Shown here piece after piece: positions 63,901 to 64,000 of a DNA stretch of 64,000 bases (the first letter of the stretch is position 1; each line of letters opens with the position of its first letter). The stretch spans positions 14,020,566-14,084,565 of the forward strand of contig NC_064035.1 in NCBI RefSeq assembly GCF_932526225.1. The letters run 5' to 3'. Origin of the DNA: Nematostella vectensis. Taxonomy: Eukaryota; Cnidaria; Anthozoa; Actiniaria; Edwardsiidae. Position numbers and translations under genes: made by a program. A model generated the notes under the pieces. It was not told where the DNA came from. It did no database searches and saw nothing but the letters and a program-made list of their open reading frames with translations.

Positions 63901-64000
63901 TTTAATGCGTGGCGGGCAGTGCTGTGTTGATTTACAGATTATCCGTTGACTTTTTAAATAAAAATGTTTGCTAGACGCTGATGAATGTACTGCGACCCCC
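15919..64000 (+). CDS. Giant lectin-mucin-EGF gene (whole model, 23 exons, 3' incomplete)
   Basis: Proposed exons: 15919-15988, 23285-23314, 24130-24513, 25061-25498, 25623-27161, 27448-29436, 29724-32669, 33092-36394, 36888-39248, 39701-41560, 42012-43319, 43771-45132, 45584-47071, 47518-48249, 48698-50815, 51262-51993, 52440-55616, 56066-57568, 58068-58190, 58697-58819, 61460-61585, 63320-63445 and 63975-64000 (cut by the window). Every intron is GT-AG and phase 1, so all internal exons are multiples of three and the joined frame gives 9,288 codons without a stop. Layout: signal peptide (1 to about 18), short linker, C-type lectin domain (34-161), a Thr/Glu/Pro/Ala repeat (about 162-9070), then EGF modules. 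The role is inferred: a secreted or surface gel-forming or tethered glycoprotein, heavily O-glycosylated on Thr and strongly acidic from Glu. No transmembrane segment, SEA, VWD or NIDO/AMOP domain is seen here. They may follow downstream, as in MUC4-like proteins. I assign no gene symbol. Confidence 0.85.
16883..18159. mobile_element. Possible TTAA-flanked nonautonomous transposon
   Basis: A 21-bp inverted repeat with one mismatch brackets this 1.28 kb segment. Both ends carry TTAA, then one variable base, then GATACCGTAGACCCAA or its reverse complement. TTAA target sites are characteristic of piggyBac-type elements. Inside is noncoding DNA with GCGCGT-rich patches and no transposase ORF. The match could be chance only if 16 identical bases arose independently, which is unlikely, but the family is a guess. 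Confidence 0.5.
22118..22312. mobile_element. Small MITE with TTA target duplication
   Basis: The ends are AGGCCGGTTTCCAGATGACC and the mirrored GATCATATGGAAACGAGCCT, flanked on both sides by TTA (22115-22117, 22313-22315). The interior is packed with CGATCGCA and GATCGTAC-type palindromic words. The 3-bp TWA flank again suggests a PIF/Harbinger relative. Confidence 0.65.
22627..22641. repeat. Poly-G run
   Basis: About 15 consecutive G on the sense strand inside intron 1. Confidence 0.85.
23285..23314 (+). CDS. Exon 2: 30-bp linker exon
   Basis: A pyrimidine-rich acceptor (TTGTTGCTCTTTTAG) precedes 30 bases that, joined in phase 1, read [10 protein letters not shown]. The exon ends at a strong donor, AAG|GTAAGT. 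It forms a polar spacer between the signal peptide and the lectin domain. Because it is a symmetric 1-1 exon it could be skipped without breaking frame. Such a short exon needs transcript support. Confidence 0.65.
23315..24129 (+). other. Intron 2 with a local tandem repeat
   Basis: From about 23655 to 23910 a segment is repeated three or four times with drift. Recurrent words are CCTTCTAGTGTGAATG, CCATAGGTTATTCAATT and TGTACGTCTTG. A shorter unit (GTTTTGATCCTGTGCG) is doubled at the end. An ORF starts here and runs into exon 3, but the splice acceptor at 24121-24129 marks the true coding start. Confidence 0.7.
24130..24513 (+). CDS. Exon 3: C-type lectin domain
   Basis: The 128 residues form a complete long-form C-type lectin domain: [14 protein letters not shown], then [13 protein letters not shown], the hallmark [28 protein letters not shown] and [11 protein letters not shown]. 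All six cysteines of the long form are present (C0-C0', C1-C4, C2-C3). Canonical Ca2+/sugar site residues are altered: the EPN position reads EPI, and WND is replaced by WKT. Sugar binding through the usual calcium site is therefore doubtful, and protein binding or calcium-independent binding is possible. The exon is bounded by TTCTTCCAG and G|GTAGGT and is phase 1-1. Confidence 0.93.
24514..25060 (+). other. Intron 3
   Basis: Noncoding. A motif containing ATTATCACGTCAT is repeated two to three times at about 24951-25003. Otherwise nothing stands out. Confidence 0.6.
25061..25498 (+). CDS. Exon 4: start of the mucin region
   Basis: This 146-residue exon begins with unique Thr/Lys-rich sequence ([17 protein letters not shown]...) and changes into the APETT repeat in its second half. 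Borders are ACACTTTCAG and ACAG|GTATTT, phase 1-1. The first half is the only basic, non-repetitive linker between the lectin domain and the repeat. It has no cysteine. The repeat units here are more diverged than in later exons, as expected for an old, unexpanded founder. Confidence 0.85.
25623..27161 (+). CDS. Exon 5: mucin repeat exon (unique head, A-type tail)
   Basis: This exon has 513 residues. The head ([20 protein letters not shown]...) is shared only with exon 9. The rest is hexapeptide APETTx with substitutions. The tail reads [14 protein letters not shown], the A-type ending shared with exons 6 and 8. One N-glycosylation sequon (ENAT) lies within the repeat. The acceptor is CAACAG after a 124-bp intron, and the donor is ACGG|GTAATT. 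A 242-bp block (26717-26958) is almost identical to part of exon 7. Confidence 0.88.
27162..27447 (+). repeat. A-type intron, copy 1
   Basis: A 286-bp intron starting GTAATTTTTTACATG and ending TTCCATAG. It is nearly the same, base for base, as the intron at 29437-29723, which shows that exon 6 and its flanks arose by tandem duplication. Differences are a few substitutions and single-base length changes. Confidence 0.9.
27448..29436 (+). CDS. Exon 6: mucin repeat exon (A head, A tail)
   Basis: This exon has 663 residues. The head is [20 protein letters not shown], then APETT units, and the tail is [15 protein letters not shown] higher-order repeat of 432 bp (24 units of 18 bp) is visible: the block starting at 28326 recurs at 28758. 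Glutamate recurs about every sixth residue, Ser is rare and Cys is absent, so this is a Thr-type acidic mucin segment. Phase 1-1, acceptor TTCCATAG. Confidence 0.9.
29437..29723 (+). repeat. A-type intron, copy 2
   Basis: A 287-bp near-copy of the intron at 27162-27447, including the same donor context and the TTCCATAG acceptor. Confidence 0.9.
29724..32669 (+). CDS. Exon 7: mucin repeat exon (A head, B tail hybrid)
   Basis: This exon has 982 residues. The head matches exon 6 ([17 protein letters not shown]) but the tail is the B type ([12 protein letters not shown]), so it is a hybrid of the two exon families. The interior contains a 242-bp block (31232-31473) copied from or shared with exon 5, and AAETT-rich stretches typical of exon 8. 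The donor is ACAG|GTCATT, a weak splice site. No frame disruption is seen. Confidence 0.9.
33092..36394 (+). CDS. Exon 8: largest mucin repeat exon (B head, A tail)
   Basis: At 1,101 residues this is the longest exon. The head is [20 protein letters not shown] (B type) and the tail is [14 protein letters not shown] (A type), the reciprocal arrangement to exon 7. Inside, segments with AAETTAS and [11 protein letters not shown] recur several times, showing large internal duplications; the block near 34250-34380 is repeated near 34490-34620. Acceptor TTTGTATAG, donor ACGG|GTAATT, phase 1-1. Confidence 0.9.
36395..36887 (+). other. Hybrid intron between exons 8 and 9
   Basis: The first roughly 185 bases resemble the A-type intron (AATTATTTAGTTGTAGGTAA, TTTGTTAAAAAGGAAAAG). 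After about 36580 the sequence is unrelated to either family. It ends in ATTTCAACCCTCAG. This places a duplication breakpoint inside the intron. Confidence 0.7.
36888..39248 (+). CDS. Exon 9: mucin repeat exon (exon-5-like head, B tail)
   Basis: This exon has 787 residues. It begins [18 protein letters not shown], which resembles the head of exon 5, then a unique stretch ([20 protein letters not shown]), then APETT repeats, with tail [12 protein letters not shown]. The acceptor CCCTCAG sets the frame, which joins the long repeat frame without a stop; the first 60 codons after the acceptor are open. Donor ACAG|GTCATT. The head supports a block duplication that copied an exon-5-like unit downstream. 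Confidence 0.85.
39701..41560 (+). CDS. Exon 10: mucin repeat exon (B type)
   Basis: This exon has 620 residues, with head [20 protein letters not shown] and tail [12 protein letters not shown]. It holds two copies of a segment with [20 protein letters not shown] (about 39820-39960 and 40680-40820). One register break ([13 protein letters not shown] near 41040) shows that the hexapeptide phase is not strictly kept. Acceptor TTTGTATAG, donor GTCATT, phase 1-1. Confidence 0.9.
42012..43319 (+). CDS. Exon 11: mucin repeat exon (B type)
   Basis: This exon has 436 residues. The first half is nearly the same as exon 10 (head through the [11 protein letters not shown] segment), and the second half is shorter, as if a central block of exon 10 had been deleted. 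It ends [12 protein letters not shown]. Borders and phase are as in its neighbours. Confidence 0.9.
43771..45132 (+). CDS. Exon 12: mucin repeat exon (B type)
   Basis: This exon has 454 residues. The head jumps after EITVAPETT directly to [18 protein letters not shown], a junction also found in exon 13, so these two share a recent ancestor. ALEST units ([12 protein letters not shown]) mark its middle. Tail [12 protein letters not shown], phase 1-1. Confidence 0.9.
45584..47071 (+). CDS. Exon 13: mucin repeat exon (B type, EVTK head)
   Basis: This exon has 496 residues. The head reads EVTKAPVDQ instead of EATKAPVDQ because of one base change just after the acceptor. It shares the [18 protein letters not shown] junction with exon 12. 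The tail changes to [12 protein letters not shown], which marks the start of the 446-449-bp intron subgroup. Phase 1-1. Confidence 0.9.
47518..48249 (+). CDS. Exon 14: short mucin repeat exon, twin of exon 16
   Basis: This exon has 244 residues. It is the same length as exon 16 (732 bp), and by eye differs from it at about four bases. Head EATKAPVDQ, tail [12 protein letters not shown]. The upstream pyrimidine-rich intron end (CTTTTCTTTTTACTTTGTATAG) happens to be open and looks like a hydrophobic leader, but it is intronic. Phase 1-1. Confidence 0.9.
48698..50815 (+). CDS. Exon 15: mucin repeat exon (B type)
   Basis: This exon has 706 residues. The block [20 protein letters not shown] is present three times, twice close together at the start, showing a local duplication of roughly 130 bp near 48800-49070. 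It ends [12 protein letters not shown]. Acceptor TTTGTATAG, donor GTCATT, phase 1-1. Confidence 0.9.
51262..51993 (+). CDS. Exon 16: short mucin repeat exon, twin of exon 14
   Basis: This exon has 244 residues and is almost identical to exon 14, together with its flanking introns. The pair [exon 14 + exon 15] and [exon 16 + exon 17] may be a two-exon duplication. Phase 1-1. Confidence 0.9.
52440..55616 (+). CDS. Exon 17: large mucin repeat exon (B type)
   Basis: This exon has 1,059 residues. It includes long internal copies: the segment from [15 protein letters not shown] through [12 protein letters not shown] recurs about three times. A 231-bp tandem copy starts at 54887 and again at 55118, joined as [10 protein letters not shown], which breaks the 18-bp register by one codon yet keeps the frame. 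The tail is [12 protein letters not shown]. Phase 1-1. Confidence 0.9.
56066..57568 (+). CDS. Exon 18: last mucin exon fused to the first EGF domain
   Basis: This exon has 501 residues. A B-type head ([20 protein letters not shown]) leads into APETT units, then less regular Thr/Pro sequence ([20 protein letters not shown]), then an EGF module starting [20 protein letters not shown] and ending [10 protein letters not shown] with six cysteines. The calcium-binding prefix is atypical (EGNEC instead of DxDEC), but the hydroxylation-type pattern [12 protein letters not shown] is present. No intron separates mucin from EGF here. Donor GCAG|GTAAAG, phase 1. Confidence 0.92.
57569..58067 (+). other. 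Intron 18
   Basis: About 500 bp with no recognisable feature beyond splice sites. It ends TTCTCTTGTAAG. Confidence 0.6.
58068..58190 (+). CDS. Exon 19: calcium-binding EGF domain
   Basis: This 41-residue module starts D-I-N-E-C and has six cysteines, with [12 protein letters not shown] matching the Asp/Asn hydroxylation consensus Cx[DN]x4[FY]xCxC and GFKGDGKTC at the end. One domain per phase 1-1 exon is the usual arrangement for cbEGF repeats. Such domains stiffen extracellular chains in the presence of Ca2+. Acceptor TTGTAAG, donor CTAG|GTAATT. Confidence 0.93.
   Translation: MSTSATMARTTATAMRDASMLPARTTASATKALKEMGKRV
58418..58645. mobile_element. Small inverted-repeat element in intron 19
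   Basis: GGGACAGACCATTTGATATT followed by a G-rich run at the left is mirrored at the right by CCCTCCCCCGTCAGATATTA and AATGGTCTGCCCTC. A poly-C run sits at about 58463-58479 inside. Arms are about 35 bp with several mismatches, and the borders are approximate. Confidence 0.6.
58697..58819 (+). CDS. Exon 20: calcium-binding EGF domain
   Basis: 41 residues: D-V-D-E-C start, six cysteines, [12 protein letters not shown] hydroxylation pattern, GFTGDGKTC end. Acceptor TTGTTTTCTAG, donor CAAG|GTAGTT, phase 1-1. It continues the EGF chain from exon 19. Confidence 0.93.
58820..61459 (+). other. Intron 20 (2.6 kb)
   Basis: No EGF exon or gene is recognised inside. A weak inverted repeat (CTTATCATATCTCACTTTCT near 60641 and its mirror near 60785-60811) may be a decayed element. 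The rest is AT-rich. The intron ends TTAATTGTTGTCAG. Confidence 0.55.
61460..61585 (+). CDS. Exon 21: calcium-binding EGF domain
   Basis: 42 residues: D-V-N-E-C start, six cysteines, [12 protein letters not shown] hydroxylation pattern, GFLGDGTNC end. Acceptor GTTGTCAG, donor ACTG|GTGAGT, phase 1-1. Its last 53 bases are the first member of the tandem array that follows (61533-62880). Confidence 0.92.
61533..62880 (+). repeat. Eight tandem copies of an EGF half-exon plus donor and G-rich intron
   Basis: Units of 181-192 bp start at 61533, 61715, 61907, 62093, 62274, 62461, 62642 and 62831. Each begins CTATGCNTGTGGGTG-like (the 3' part of exon 21) and, in copies 1 to 7, keeps GGAGACGGTNCCAATTGCAC and the donor TG|GTGAGT. 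Then come a G-rich run (up to about 20 G), GAGGATAAAAGAGGAGACTA, GAGGTAGGTCGGGAAGAGGG and GTAAGCTTAACCC. Copy 2 still reads as EGF sequence, copies 3-7 carry GGGTGTAAGGAGG changes, and copy 8 has lost the donor. None has its own acceptor or the 5' half of the domain, so they are probably not used as exons. A further eroded copy lies near 62960-63005. Confidence 0.93.
63055..63076. repeat. (GT)n microsatellite
   Basis: About ten GT dinucleotides in intron 21, on the sense strand. Confidence 0.85.
63320..63445 (+). CDS. Exon 22: calcium-binding EGF domain
   Basis: 42 residues: D-V-D-E-C start, six cysteines, [12 protein letters not shown] hydroxylation pattern, GYKGNGEIC end. Acceptor TATCTCGTATAG, donor ACCG|GTAAGT (strong), phase 1-1. 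Confidence 0.93.
63446..63974 (+). other. Intron 22
   Basis: About 530 bp, AT-rich, with no repeat or gene seen. It ends AAAATGTTTGCTAG. Confidence 0.6.
63975..64000 (+). CDS. Exon 23 (partial): start of another calcium-binding EGF domain
   Basis: After TTGCTAG the frame reads D-A-D-E-C-T-A-T-P before the window ends. The DxDEC start in phase 1 shows that the EGF chain goes on to the right. Confidence 0.8.

Overview
The window looks like animal nuclear DNA, most likely from a cnidarian such as a sea anemone or coral. This rests on large introns with GT-AG borders, a decayed CR1/L2-type retrotransposon, many small foldback elements, and one gene joining a C-type lectin domain, a mucin-type region and calcium-binding EGF modules. 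The species cannot be fixed from the sequence alone.

Region 1 (1-15805) has no gene I can support. It holds a degenerate satellite-like repeat at the left edge, an internally deleted LINE relic on the minus strand (about 825-1780), at least seven inverted-repeat elements (one with a clear TAA target duplication), and a minisatellite of 26 units of about 60 bp (11816-13400).

Region 2 (15806-64000) is one gene on the plus strand that runs off the right end. A TATA box (15806) precedes a signal-peptide exon (ATG at 15919). Next come a 7.3 kb intron, a 10-codon exon, a C-type lectin exon (24130-24513), and fifteen exons (25061-57568) that carry about 8,900 residues of a threonine/glutamate/proline/alanine hexapeptide repeat (APETTx). 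Single-exon EGF modules follow (58068 onward). I model 23 exons. All are joined by phase-1 introns, and the joined reading frame stays open for 9,288 codons. The likely product is a very large, secreted or surface, acidic mucin-like glycoprotein with an N-terminal lectin fold and a chain of Ca2+-binding EGF domains. Its C-terminus lies outside the window.

The most striking feature is how the mucin region grew. Whole exon+intron units of roughly 1.2-3.6 kb were tandemly duplicated, so their introns are near-copies in two families. Inside the exons the 18-bp unit was expanded and shuffled, with signs of conversion between non-adjacent exons. A second expansion repeated only the 3' half of an EGF exon with its splice donor and a G-rich intron piece eight times (61533-62880).
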